A stretch of 64,000 nt of DNA from Streptomyces lydicus (GTDB lineage Bacteria; Actinomycetota; Actinomycetes; Streptomycetales; Streptomycetaceae). Position numbers and translations under genes: made by a program. The stretch is taken from the NCBI RefSeq assembly GCF_004125265.1, contig NZ_RDTE01000001.1, positions 124,001 through 188,000 of the forward strand, in the 5' to 3' direction. The notes below the pieces were generated by a model, which saw only the letters and a program-made list of their open reading frames with translations, did not search any database and was not told the origin of the DNA. Below are positions 50,025 to 58,273 of the stretch, piece after piece. Numbering within the stretch: position 1 is the stretch's first letter; every line of letters starts with the position of its first letter.

Positions 50025-50537
50025 TCAGTCGCCGTACCGGGTGTGACGGTCCTCACTGACCTCAGCGGCAGCCAGCTGGTGTGCGCCTGACAAAGCAGCC
50101 GCGGGGCCTGACCGGCGCGGCCAGCACTGCGCAGCGGGCTTGCAGCGGACGGTGTCGCCGCGGCCAGCAAGTACCGGATCGCCCGAGCGGCGCGCCGCGA
50201 TGCCGGTCTGTCCCGCGACGTCGCCCAATGCCCAGATGACCCCCCATTTGACCGTCGGCTGGAGACGAGCACCCACCACGTCCCGACACCCAGGCCCCGC
50301 GGCTGGCTTCCACCGGCCTGGCCCGGCACCGTCTACGGCGATCAGCAGCTCCGGAGCACCTGATGCAGGCGCTCGCAGGCACCCGCGGTGAACAGGCGCC
50401 GTGCCGCAGCGAGGTCCCCGGCCTGCAGCCGACCCCGTCCGGTCGGCGATGTCAGCGACAGGCGGCTGCGACACGGCCCCCAACTCATCCCCGCGGGCGC
50501 GGGGAACAGGCTTCGTATCCTGCATCGTCGCACGCAC
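50025..50537 (-). other. Ambiguous ORF in disturbed region
   Basis: The minus frame from about 50270 to the TGA at 50025 looks coding (WGVIWALGDVAGQTGIAARR, HQLAAAEVSEDRHTRYGD), but the opposite strand in the same codon phase also does (SKYRIARAARRDAGLSRDVA). Neither has a supported start. It may be the 3' remnant of a gene. The upstream half spans the CRISPR-repeat-like sequence. Confidence 0.3.
50481..50509 (-). repeat. Solitary type I-E CRISPR-repeat-like sequence
   Basis: 29 nt; on the minus strand it begins CTGTTCCCCGCGCCCGCGGG and ends GATGAGTTG. It has the length, the GTTCCCCGCGC...GCGGGGAT core and the stem of a type I-E repeat. There is no second copy at repeat-plus-spacer distance and no cas gene here, so it is not an array. 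Confidence 0.5.
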
Positions 50538-50639
50538 AGGATACGGCTGGAACCGCTTCCGCCAACTCCAGCCATCTACAGGCTGCGGTACAGCTCCGTC
50601 GGCACCTCCCGGTCGTTGGCCCGAGCAGCGCCCGGCCCT

Positions 50640-50745
50640 CCCTGGCTTCTGCCGCGGTGGCGGAGCTCGCCGTCTCCCAGCTGAGCCTGGCCGTCATCGA
50701 ACTCATCAGGATGATCCGGCGCATGCGTGATCAGCGCCGGTTCCC
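50640..50745 (+). pseudogene. Fragment of the 17724 membrane gene, plus strand
   Basis: The plus frame reads AELAVSQLSLAVIELIRMIR and RMRDQR, matching the third membrane segment and basic tail of the 17724 protein (SQLGLAVIELIR, RRMRDQR). The rest of the gene is absent. Confidence 0.7.
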
Positions 50746-50993
50746 GCGCCTACCATCCCTGTGCGCTCCTGCCCGCCTCCGACGCCCGGCGACAGCCCAG
50801 CCAGCGACAGCCAGGCCGAACCTCCGACTCGCGCAACCGCTCGGCAAGGCTCATCCTCACCAGCCGACGTCTCCACCGTCGGGAACATCCTCACCTCTTG
50901 GCGGCTCCCGGACCGCAGCCGGGCGCGGACTCTGCCTATCCGCTCCGGCTGCTTGCCCCTACACCTCGCCCCAAGGGAGCCCTTCGCTTTTGC

Positions 50994-51452
50994 TCACGAG
51001 CGCTCGAAGTAGGCGATCAGATCTGCTGGCCTGATGGGGTGCGGCCTGGTGCAGTCGCGTAGTTCCTCCAGCCTGTCGCTGCCCTCAGTGCCCAGGACGT
51101 ACCCGTACGCCAGGAGTGCCGCTTCGCGACTCGCGTACGTTCCGGGCAGCCATCCGCACCACTGTGTGGCCAACACCCACGAGGGAGCATCCCCAGGGAT
51201 GGCAGCCTGGTCCACCCTGTATAGGAGTGCCATACCGACCTGCTCCGCGCCGGGGGGCGACGTCGGCCTACTCCGCTCCTCGAACTCGGCCCGGTCCCAA
51301 GCCGGGTGTGCCAGTTGCTCGATCCGGCCGGGGGTCAGCGGGCCGCTCGCGCCTGCTGCCTCCACAGCAGCGACGATCTCGGAGGAGCCGCCGAGGCGAA
51401 TCCCCTTCGCGATGATGCGGGCGTCTTCGAACTGGGAGGAAGTTGTGGGCAC
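50994..51452 (-). CDS. Unknown protein (152 aa)
   Basis: GTG at 51452; GAGG lies almost against it, so the start is uncertain. Reads FEDARIIAKGIRLGGSSEIV, AAVEAAGASGPLTPGRIEQL, AEQVGMALLYRVDQAAIPGD, WVLATQWCGWLPGTYASREA, ALLAYGYVLGTEGSDRLEEL and ends IAYFERS. It looks like a compact soluble protein. No shared element precedes it, unlike most genes here. Confidence 0.7.
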   Translation of the reverse strand: MPTTSSQFEDARIIAKGIRLGGSSEIVAAVEAAGASGPLTPGRIEQLAHPAWDRAEFEERSRPTSPPGAEQVGMALLYRVDQAAIPGDAPSWVLATQWCGWLPGTYASREAALLAYGYVLGTEGSDRLEELRDCTRPHPIRPADLIAYFERS

Positions 51453-51694
51453 ACCTCAAAGTCTTCCACACGCCGCCGAACCCGAAGACGAGCCCAGGCC
51501 CGCTCCTGGCCCCGTCTCGGGCGGGGGCAGGGCCCCGGCGGTCCGAAGCAGGCCGACTGGTCGCGACCTCGCACCGGCAGCAGACGCGGGACGCGCGAGC
51601 AACCACACAGCCTGGCCACGGGCAGCGCTGACTTGGCGAAGGGCAGTGCGCCAGATGGCTACTCTGATGCCAACTGCAGAGGAGGACGCCTTCT

Positions 51695-51913
51695 ATGACT
51701 CGCTCGCGCTATACGCCCTACATGTCTCCCGTCGGAGGCGTAAAGCGGTCGGTCCCGGAGCTTGAGGATCACTGCCGCCCGCCAGGTGAGGTTTCGTTCC
51801 CCGAGCACGACTACCCACCAATCGGGGATGGCGATCGGTGCCGCCGTTGCGGTCGAGGAGAAGCGGTGCGGGCGGCTGGCGGAAGTGGGCCGTCGTCCGG
51901 ACCGGGGCGGTGA
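51695..51913 (+). CDS. Small plus-strand zinc-like protein (72 aa)
   Basis: ATG at 51695 with GAGGAGGACG upstream: the only plus-strand frame with a good ribosome site. Reads TRSRYTPYMSPVGGVKRSVP, EVSFPEHDYPPIGDGDRCRR, CGRGEAVRAAGG. CRRCG after HDYPP may form half of a zinc site. It overlaps the end of the broken minus gene 51940-52247 only marginally. Confidence 0.55.
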   Translation: MTRSRYTPYMSPVGGVKRSVPELEDHCRPPGEVSFPEHDYPPIGDGDRCRRCGRGEAVRAAGGSGPSSGPGR

Positions 51914-51939
51914 GGGGCGCGGGCAGCGAGCGCTGCCAG

Positions 51940-52247
51940 GTCCGGTAGACGGCCGCCGGGGCCGGTGCCCAATTCGACCTGGTGGGCCAGGTCACCGAGT
52001 ACGTCACTGGCATCAGCCGGCAGGGTGTGGGCGACGTGCCCGTTCGCGCCGGGCGGCTCCTCACGCGCCGGGTCCAGGGGCTGGCCGTGGCCGAGAGCAG
52101 CGGGCGGCAGTGGGCCGGGCGCGCCCCAGCGAGCCGGGAAGGTGGTGGTGTCGGAGCCCGCCCCTTCCCGCCGGAAGGCCGCTGCAGGCACCTGCCCGTC
52201 GAGTACCTCCTGAGCCGGACGGCGATCTTCTCCTCCAGGTCCCGCAC
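51940..52247 (-). pseudogene. Frameshifted small gene
   Basis: GTG at 52247 starts RDLEEKIAVRLR. One missing base (CGGCTC-CAGGAG becoming CGGCTCAGGAG) would join it to EVLDGQVPAAAFRREGAGSD, HVAHTLPADASDVLGDLAHQ and GRLPDLAALAARA in the next frame. The original stop is unclear because the frame runs on toward 51811. Confidence 0.45.
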
Positions 52248-52450
52248 ACGATCGACCCATCGGAGTGGGTCGGTACCTGCACGAGCGGAGCCGGTCCGCT
52301 CGAAGGCGGTGGCACACGGCGGCGAAGCCGGGCATACAGCAAGGGCTGCGCTGCGGTGGGAGGAAGGGCCAGAGATGCCGGCGGGCCCACCCCGGCCGAG
52401 AGACGGCGGGGGTGAGCCCGTGGCGTGATAGCGGCTGGTCCGTTGCTGGG

Positions 52451-53347
52451 TCAGAGGCGGCGGACGTATCCGGAGGACGCCTTGGCGGCGACGGTGATGC
52501 CGGACCGGTGCGAGCCGTGCAGGGTCACTGATCCGGACGAGGTACGGACCTGAACATTGCCCGTGGCCTCGGGGGCGATGGTGAGGGCCACGGACCCGGA
52601 GGAAGCACGTACTCGGGCGACGTGGCCGGCGTGGCGACGGACCCTGACGGAGCCTGAAGAGGTGCCGATGTCAGCCCACTCGGTGACCGTGCCGATCTCC
52701 ACCGATCCGGAGGACGCCGCAACCTCTACACGGCCCACACTCTCCAGGTTTGCCGAGCCGCTCGTCGTGTCGAGCACGGCGGCAGCCAGGTGGCCATGGC
52801 CGAAGACGCTGCCGGAGCCGGTGTCGCTGTGCAGGCCGGAGCCGTGCGGCAGCACGAGTTCGATCTCGATACCCCGGTGTCCGTTGACGATGGTGCCGCT
52901 GGAGATGGCCGTGGCGCCATCGACCATCACGCCGTTGGAAAACGTCATGCCATAGGAGTATGTGCTCCCGGCCCCGGAGACGTACGTGCTGCCGCTGTAG
53001 CGCACGGTCCGCGGCGGCACCGTGACAGCAGGCACGGTGACGATGAGCCGCTGGCCGGTGTGCTGGATGTGGGTGTCGCGGGCGGCCTGCGCGTAGGGGC
53101 TGTCCGGGTCGGAGCAGTACACGCGCACCATCGGCACGGTGACGGTCTCGTCGACGGCGACCCACACGGTGGCGGCGGACGCGGTGACGTTGGCCAGGAC
53201 TGGGCCGGGCTGCTGCTCGTCGCCGGTGAAGGTACGCAGCGGCTCGACTCCGTCCTTGGCCGCCTTGGCGAGCAGGATGCGCTCGGCGGACCCGGCCTGG
53301 TTCTTGGGCTGGGCGCCGGGGCGCTTGACGATCTCGAAGTTGCTCAT
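52451..53347 (-). CDS. DUF4097-like repeat protein (298 aa)
   Basis: ATG at 53347 behind GGGAGACACC. The N-terminal 110 residues are mixed (AERILLAKAAKDGVEPLRTF, TVWVAVDETVTVPMVRVYCS). From about 190 the sequence becomes regular beta with SGSA/SSGSV/SSGY motifs every 20-22 residues (DTTSGSANLESVGRVEVAAS, SGSVEIGTVTEWADIGTSSG, SGSVALTIAPEATGNVQVRT), the pattern of DUF4097-type beta-helix proteins. There is no signal peptide, so it probably acts in the cytoplasm. Function unknown. Confidence 0.85.
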   Translation of the reverse strand: MSNFEIVKRPGAQPKNQAGSAERILLAKAAKDGVEPLRTFTGDEQQPGPVLANVTASAATVWVAVDETVTVPMVRVYCSDPDSPYAQAARDTHIQHTGQRLIVTVPAVTVPPRTVRYSGSTYVSGAGSTYSYGMTFSNGVMVDGATAISSGTIVNGHRGIEIELVLPHGSGLHSDTGSGSVFGHGHLAAAVLDTTSGSANLESVGRVEVAASSGSVEIGTVTEWADIGTSSGSVRVRRHAGHVARVRASSGSVALTIAPEATGNVQVRTSSGSVTLHGSHRSGITVAAKASSGYVRRL

Positions 53348-53419
53348 CTCGGTGTCTCCCGTGGGTATTGGGCGACGGCCGCCGGATCCGGTCGTGGTAG
53401 CCGGCCGGGGCCGCGGGTC

Positions 53420-53470
53420 CCTGGTGCGGGACCGGGAGGACCGTCGCGGGACGGGGGGTTAGCAACGCAA
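53420..53470 (-). promoter_or_regulatory. Shared TTGC element before 53347
   Basis: TTGCGTTGCTAACCCCCC, GACGGTCCTCC. Confidence 0.55.
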
Positions 53471-53883
53471 CCGCAGCTATGGGACTCGAGGCCCCGCTTG
53501 GCGCCCTGGCCTGGGAAGTCTGGGCGGGCGCCTGCGGGGAAGGTGGCCGCACGACGGGGCGTCTCGGGGCGCGGGAGCAGATCCCCGGACCGTTGCCGGA
53601 CAGGGCCGCCCCGCGGGAAACGGTCCGTCGGAGCCTGTAGCTGGCGCGTCCCGCCCAGCCGGCGGACATGGGGTGTTGGGCACGTGGCCGCATCACTCCC
53701 CCAGCGACCGGGGAACGTGGGCGGCCGAGCAGCAGAATGGCCCGCCCTGCGCCGGGTACGGCAGAACGGGCCACTGCGGCCAGAGTGCAGCCAAGTCAGG
53801 TGCGGGGTGTCATTGGCATGGGGCGGGCCCGCCTGGCCGGTGTGGCCGGGCGGGCCCGGGGAGGTGTGTGACGGGTGCTGTGT
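53471..53883. other. Spacer, nothing coding identified
   Basis: Contains a GGCCCGCCCTGC / GGCAGAACGGGCC imperfect hairpin near 53740-53773 that may terminate the 53884 gene. No credible frame. Confidence 0.4.
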
Positions 53884-54324
53884 TCAGCCGGTCGGCGGCC
53901 GCTCGTCCTCGCCCTCTGGGCTTGAGTTTGCCGAGGGATCTCCGGTGGTCGACGGCTCTTCGGGCGCGGAGGTGCATTCGCTGATGGGCCTGCCGAAGGC
54001 CCAGGCGCATCCCGACTCGGCCAGCGCGAGTACGCCGAAGGTCACCGTCCATCCTGTTTCCGCTCCCCCGGCCCAGTTGAGGAAGGATGCTGTGGCCAGG
54101 AGACCAGCGGCGGCGGTGAGCATGTAGCCGAGGCGCTTGAATCGGGGCTCACGCTGAGTGGGCGTCAGCCCGAGAAAGAGAGCCTTGGATGTGTGCTCTC
54201 CGTGCTCTCCGCCCTGCTCGTGGTGGCCAATGACACAGGCGATGGTCATGGCAAGGGCAGGAAGGCAGTGAAGGACCAGGGCAGCTGTTGCGAGTGCTGC
54301 GGTCATGCCGGTCAGGTCCGCCAT
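53884..54324 (-). CDS. Membrane protein (146 aa)
   Basis: ATG at 54324 behind AAGGAGCGG. Hydrophobic segments at about 5-33 (TAALVLHCLPALAMTIACVI), 66-88 (YMLTAAAGLLATASFLNWAG) and 93-114 (VTFGVLALAESGCAWAFG), separated by a polar loop (HHEQGGEHGEHTSKALF). The tail is acidic and Ser/Pro-rich. Topology suggests three membrane passes. Function unknown. Confidence 0.8.
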   Translation of the reverse strand: MADLTGMTAALATAALVLHCLPALAMTIACVIGHHEQGGEHGEHTSKALFLGLTPTQREPRFKRLGYMLTAAAGLLATASFLNWAGGAETGWTVTFGVLALAESGCAWAFGRPISECTSAPEEPSTTGDPSANSSPEGEDERPPTG

Positions 54325-54359
54325 AGGGTCCGCTCCTTTCCTTTCAAGTTGGCGGCACG

Positions 54360-54410
54360 TGGTGTGCCCGGGGGTGCGAACACTGTCGGAAGTGGGGGCT
54401 AGCTCCACAA
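54360..54410 (-). promoter_or_regulatory. Shared TTGC element before 54324
   Basis: TTGTGGAGCTAGCCCCC, GACAGTGTTCGC, then CGGGCACACC. Confidence 0.55.
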
Positions 54411-54592
54411 CCTCGTGTAGAAAGCGGTGTTGGAGCCCCTTGCTCCGGGGCATGTGGCTCGCTGACTCGATGCCCCGCCCTCGCGCCCACCAATGAAGCC
54501 GGCCCAGAATTGGGGGACAGCAACCACGGGGGACGCTGAGCGCCCGCCCCGGGCAGAGAGGTGGCGGGGGCGGGCACGATCAGGCATAGCTG

Positions 54593-55378
54593 TCAGCGGC
54601 GGGTGCGGGCCTTTGCTTGTTGGCGGGTGCGCCGGGCGGCGGCTTCGGCATCTTGCTGCTCTTGCAACTGGCCAAACGACGCCGTCAAGTGCTTACGCGG
54701 TCGGTTGACGGTCATGCCGACACGCGGTGGTCCGTAAATGGCCAGGACGTCGGATGCAGCTTGTGAGGAGTAGCCGGCGGCTTCCAGCTCGGCGAGCGTC
54801 GGGAAGACGTCCGCGTGTCGGTCGCGGACCGGGTCGATCAAGTGGTCTTCCTTGCCGCCCTTGGAATAGACGAACTTGAAGTTGGCGGGCTGGTTCGTTT
54901 CGACCAAGCGGCGGAATCGGGAGACCTGTTTGGTATAGGCATAGAACGTCAATCCCCTGGGGGCGCCTTTCATGATCTCGAGCCACATACGCGTGTATGA
55001 ATCGTCGAAGAAATCTCCAGCATCATGAATTCGAATATGTCCCAACCTTCCTTTTGCGTGGTCGGGTTGGTAGCGGGGGTGGCGCAGCTCAGCGGCCATC
55101 TGCTCCCGCCACAGGAGCGGAGTGTCCAGCACCATCCGCAGGTTGCGTAGGTGGCGGGCGCGGGCGGCAGGGAAGCGGATGTATCCGGAGTCTGCCCCCA
55201 GTGCGTAGCAGGCTTTGGCGCAGACCCCTGCGGAGGGACAGACGTTGACAGTGCGCACGGTGGTGGTGCCGTCTGGGGCTTCGTCCGTGAGGCGGACCAC
55301 CCAGGCGGGCAGGGTCCATGAAAAAATGCCCTGCTTCTTCATTCGTTCATTCTGCGAGAGCAGCCAGTTGGTTGCCAT
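54593..55378 (-). CDS. GP88-like protein (261 aa)
   Basis: ATG at 55378 with GGAGTGC. It resembles the 'gene product 88' family of actinobacteriophages and plasmids: CPSAGVCAKACYALGADSGY (three Cys, about 54-73), RHLRNLRMVLDTPLLWREQM, LGHIRIHDAGDFFDDSYTRM (about 120-139, the conserved H.AGDFF), GLTFYAYTKQVSRFRRLVE and KFVYSKGGKEDH. The molecular function of the family is not established. The Cys cluster may bind metal. The DNA around 55000-55040 is noticeably AT-richer than the window, which could mean recent transfer. Confidence 0.8.
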   Translation of the reverse strand: MATNWLLSQNERMKKQGIFSWTLPAWVVRLTDEAPDGTTTVRTVNVCPSAGVCAKACYALGADSGYIRFPAARARHLRNLRMVLDTPLLWREQMAAELRHPRYQPDHAKGRLGHIRIHDAGDFFDDSYTRMWLEIMKGAPRGLTFYAYTKQVSRFRRLVETNQPANFKFVYSKGGKEDHLIDPVRDRHADVFPTLAELEAAGYSSQAASDVLAIYGPPRVGMTVNRPRKHLTASFGQLQEQQDAEAAARRTRQQAKARTRR

Positions 55379-55604
55379 GGTGGAGCACTCCACGAGTCCA
55401 GATTTTGGATGGGTGGCATGCGGTGTAGGAGGCAGTCGGTGAGACAGCCCGGCCGGGAGCCACGAAGCTGTCTCGGTGCCATGCCAGCGCCCGAACCATG
55501 GCCGAGGCGGACTGCGGGCTCAGAGCCCGGTGTCGGCGGTGACGGTGGTGGGGCTGCGCAAGGTTCTGGGTCGGCTCCCCGCAGACGTGCATGCGGCGCG
55601 GTGG

Positions 55605-55653
55605 GCCGGTCCAGGCAGGCTCACACTGACCCGCAGGGCGGCAAGCCCCGCAA
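55605..55653 (-). promoter_or_regulatory. Shared TTGC element before 55378
   Basis: TTGCGGGGCTTGCCGCC, CAGTGTGAGC. About 230 bp from the start. Confidence 0.5.
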
Positions 55654-55753
55654 CCGCCGTCGGCGGCGGGGATCGGTGCTTGGTCGCTGGTCGTTCCGGG
55701 TATGGCTCAGGGCCCGGTTCCGGCCGGGACAACGGCTCGGGGCGGGCTCCGAG

Positions 55754-56026
55754 TCATAGGCGGCGTGGCGGCCCTTTCGAGGGCTGAGGGCTGCGCGGAC
55801 GGAAGCGTGCAAAGTCCTGAGGTGCGCCGTTCACGGTCAGGGGCGGGGCCTCGGGGCGCGCGTGGAACTGGACGCGGTAGAGGAGGGTGAAGCGGCGGGC
55901 GGCCCGGTGCGCGGCGGTTTTGGCGGATTCGCCGGGAAACGTGAGGCTTTCGTGTGCCCTGGATGGCTGCCGGATGGCGAGCTGCAAGTGAGGGTGGCGT
56001 AGCAGGCTCACTGACGGTTTGCTCAT
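55754..56026 (-). CDS. Small basic unknown protein (90 aa)
   Basis: ATG at 56026 overlaps the stop of the 56023 gene (ATGA), so it is coupled. Reads SKPSVSLLRHPHLQLAIRQP, HESLTFPGESAKTAAHRAAR, RFTLLYRVQFHARPEAPPLT and an Arg/Pro-rich end. No family recognised. Confidence 0.65.
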   Translation of the reverse strand: MSKPSVSLLRHPHLQLAIRQPSRAHESLTFPGESAKTAAHRAARRFTLLYRVQFHARPEAPPLTVNGAPQDFARFRPRSPQPSKGPPRRL

Positions 56027-56544
56027 TGCGCTTCCGCATCCTGGCATGCGTCCGTGCTGCGCGCGATCTCCTCGATGACGCTGCTGGCGCCCGGGATCGT
56101 CGGCGGTCGGACAGAGGGCGGCGGCGCCTGCGAGTAGCGGCCAGGGTCATAGATGTCGGCGAGCCTGGCGAGCTGTTCGCCGATGCCACGTGCGCCCGCG
56201 AGCGGGGCCGTCAGGTCCTCCCACACGGCACGGCTGGCGTCGACGTACGCGCGTGGGCCGAGGACGGTGACGTCTGCACCGAGGATGCCCAGGTCGGCGG
56301 CCTGCCGGCGGATCTGGTCGCCGGACACCGAACCCTCGTCGCCCATGCGCATGTCATAGGGAGCGATGAGGTCGTGCAGCTCAAGAAATCCGTAAAGCGA
56401 CGACAAGATCAGGACGCGGCCGGCCCGGCCGCCGTGCGTGAGTGCGTCAGCGGCGCGGCGCAGGGCCGAGTGATAGCTCCCGGTGTATCTCTCGCCTGCC
56501 GGCATGGGCTGTTCGGAGCTGGATTTGCGTCCCCCGCACGACAA
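56023..56544 (-). CDS. DUF6884-like protein (about 173 aa, start uncertain)
   Basis: Resembles DUF6884, a YaaA-type fold found with actinobacterial accessory genes. Visible motifs are SCGGRKSSSEQP at the N-terminus, AGERYTGSYHSALRRAADAL, RVLILSSLYGFLELHDLIAP, YDMRMGDEGSVSGDQIRRQA, VTVLGPRAYVDASRAVWEDL and ARGIGEQLARLADIYDPG. The usual first strand before CGGRK is missing. The only nearby in-frame start is a TTG at 56544, directly beside a 13-bp inverted repeat, so the N-terminus may be truncated or shifted. Confidence 0.7.
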   Translation of the reverse strand: MSCGGRKSSSEQPMPAGERYTGSYHSALRRAADALTHGGRAGRVLILSSLYGFLELHDLIAPYDMRMGDEGSVSGDQIRRQAADLGILGADVTVLGPRAYVDASRAVWEDLTAPLAGARGIGEQLARLADIYDPGRYSQAPPPSVRPPTIPGASSVIEEIARSTDACQDAEAQ

Positions 56545-56596
56545 GGCGCGCGGGTTCCAGGAATCCTGGACATACTCACGCCAGAACCCGCGCGCC
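56545..56596. repeat. 13-bp inverted repeat at the 5' end of the DUF6884-like gene
   Basis: GGCGCGCGGGTTC (56545-56557) and its exact complement (56584-56596) with a 26-nt loop, beside the putative start. It could terminate the 56687 transcript, block the ribosome site, or mark an insertion. Confidence 0.75.
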
Positions 56597-56686
56597 CATA
56601 GGGGCTTTGCGTGGGCCTCACGTGCGGGTTCGCAAACTGAATGAGGGCTGCTGCACTCGAAGGTGCGCCCCTGCTCTCGACTTCTC

Positions 56687-57694
56687 TTATGACCTGAGTT
56701 CGGCGCGTCGCCGCTGGATCTCCTCGCGGTCCTCGGGCGTCTGGTACGGGAAGCCGTTGGTGTACCAGTCGGGATCCGCCGCAATGCACGCCTTGCAGAT
56801 TCCGCCCAGCCCCGGATGGGCATGGTCGACTTCCTGGGCGTCGGCCAGCGTCAGAAACTCCTCCCACCACGCGGGTTCGAGCAGGTGCGAGACCTCGTGG
56901 ACGAACCGCGAGAGCTCCAGGCCCAGGTACATGCCGTTCCAGTCAACCTTGGTTCGCCCGTGGATTCTGCCGTGTGCCGGGTGCCGGACCCTGCGGGCTG
57001 CGGCAGGGTCGCTTTCAGGGACGGGGTGTCCCATGAAGAGCTGTCCAGCGGTCCGGGCGGGACTGCCTGCCGCGATGGCGTCGACGAACGCCTGGACGTT
57101 GTCGAAGAGCGCCAGGCGGGCCAGTGCCCAGTAGGTGTCGGGGTAACCCTCGGTCAGGAGCATGCGTCCAAGCTCTTCCTCGCTGCGCGACGGACCGTTG
57201 CGCACGCTGGTGACCAGCAACTGGAATGCGTCATCGCAGAAGAACCAGCGGTCCAAGGCCCCTTTGTCAGAGCCGGTGGTGGTTCCGCAGATCAACTCGC
57301 CGGGCACCGGCAGCCGCGGGCAGTACGTGTGGTTGGAGCGAGGTTCGAAATCGAGCGTCGCATCATGGATGAAGTCGAGCTCGCGAAATGCGTCGTAGGT
57401 GAAGCTGACGCCCTCCTGGGTGGTCGCGGTAAACCGCTTCCACACGATGCGGGCGTCTTCCCGCAGGTGTGCGGGGACGTCGTTCAAGGTGCGGAAATCC
57501 GCGCTGCCTGGGACCTCATCACGCCGGTAGGTGCCGTTGTACAGCTTCTCACCGTTGGCGTAGGTGCCAATCGGAGGTTTGCGCAACTCGATGTAGAGGA
57601 CGTCTTCAGGCTGCCGGGCCATCACCTCGCTGACTGTGAAGAACGAGAGGTGCTTCCACAGCTCGCGGAGGCGTTCGGTGGCACGGGCGCTCAT
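56687..57694 (-). CDS. Unknown protein (335 aa)
   Basis: ATG at 57694 overlaps the stop of the upstream HTH gene (TGATG), with GGGAGTATC as site. Reads RATERLRELWKHLSFFTVSE, DVLYIELRKPPIGTYANGEK, a central FVDAIAAGSPARTAGQLFMG, MYLGLELSRFVHEVSHLLEP, WWEEFLTLADAQEVDHAHPG, GGICKACIAADPDW (C-x2-C) and a charged helical tail. There is no motif I can name. Coupling to a DNA-binding protein suggests it is the effector of that pair. Confidence 0.8.
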   Translation of the reverse strand: MSARATERLRELWKHLSFFTVSEVMARQPEDVLYIELRKPPIGTYANGEKLYNGTYRRDEVPGSADFRTLNDVPAHLREDARIVWKRFTATTQEGVSFTYDAFRELDFIHDATLDFEPRSNHTYCPRLPVPGELICGTTTGSDKGALDRWFFCDDAFQLLVTSVRNGPSRSEEELGRMLLTEGYPDTYWALARLALFDNVQAFVDAIAAGSPARTAGQLFMGHPVPESDPAAARRVRHPAHGRIHGRTKVDWNGMYLGLELSRFVHEVSHLLEPAWWEEFLTLADAQEVDHAHPGLGGICKACIAADPDWYTNGFPYQTPEDREEIQRRRAELRS

Positions 57695-57963
57695 CAGATA
57701 CTCCCTGAGTTCTCGGCGGGCTGGGTGAGAGGTGTGGTGGTTGGACTCTGCGTCGGTCCTTCAACTGCCGCTGCACCTTCGTGCAGGTCTGTGCGCGCCC
57801 CCTGTCTCAGTTCGACAGCCTGAATCTGGTCTGCGGGGTATCCACTGACGCGCTTGATCCCTCTGTTGGCGAGGATGGCTCGCGCTCGCGATTCGGTGAC
57901 ACCCCAGTATGTGGCGGCCTGGGCGACGGTCCACAATTCGTTCTCGCCGGGTCCATCGCTCAT
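57694..57963 (-). CDS. Small helix-turn-helix DNA-binding protein (89 aa)
   Basis: ATG at 57963 with GGGAGGCC; longer frames lack a site. ENELWTVAQAATYWGVTESR, ARAILANRGIKRVSGYPADQ is a MerR/excisionase-type winged helix-turn-helix covering about 8-45. The tail is Pro/Thr-rich. It is coupled to the 56687 gene. A palindrome (57991-58013) 28 bp upstream of its start is a likely autoregulatory operator. Confidence 0.75.
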   Translation of the reverse strand: MSDGPGENELWTVAQAATYWGVTESRARAILANRGIKRVSGYPADQIQAVELRQGARTDLHEGAAAVEGPTQSPTTTPLTQPAENSGSI

Positions 57964-57990
57964 TCGGGCCTCCCTGATCCTGAAGCGAAA

Positions 57991-58013
57991 CATACGAGCA
58001 GAATGCTCGCATG
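57991..58013. promoter_or_regulatory. Palindromic operator candidate
   Basis: CAT-A-CGAGCA-GAA-TGCTCG-C-ATG: six-base arms plus outer CAT/ATG around a 3-nt centre. It sits just upstream of the HTH gene, in one of the few promoter regions without the shared TTGC element. Confidence 0.5.
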
Positions 58014-58273
58014 TCAATCTGTCCCCGGTGCGGAACTCCGGGATGGCCATGTCCGCCGCAGTGTGGCATTCCTCATGGGCCTGTCGGCTCATGCCGCGGT
58101 GCTCGCTCATCCCACCCGCGAGGGTCGCCAGGGGGTACGGCGCGGACGGGCGCAGCAGCTCGGCGTACCGTCGGCCGGCCTTCTACATGAACGTCGGGGA
58201 AAGCAACATCTCGCTGGACGGGATATTTGCGCGCTGTCGCGATTCCTGACGGCAGGGCTCGCTCACAGCGCGT
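58014..58273. other. Spacer after the recombinase gene
   Basis: A plus frame contains FYMNVGESNISLDGIFARCR near 58180-58249 without a ribosome site. I cannot tell whether it is a relic. No shared element is present. Confidence 0.3.

Noticed and set aside
50481..50509. CRISPR array
   Set aside because: Only one repeat-like unit; nothing resembling a second repeat follows at 55-65 bp on either side, and there are no cas genes.
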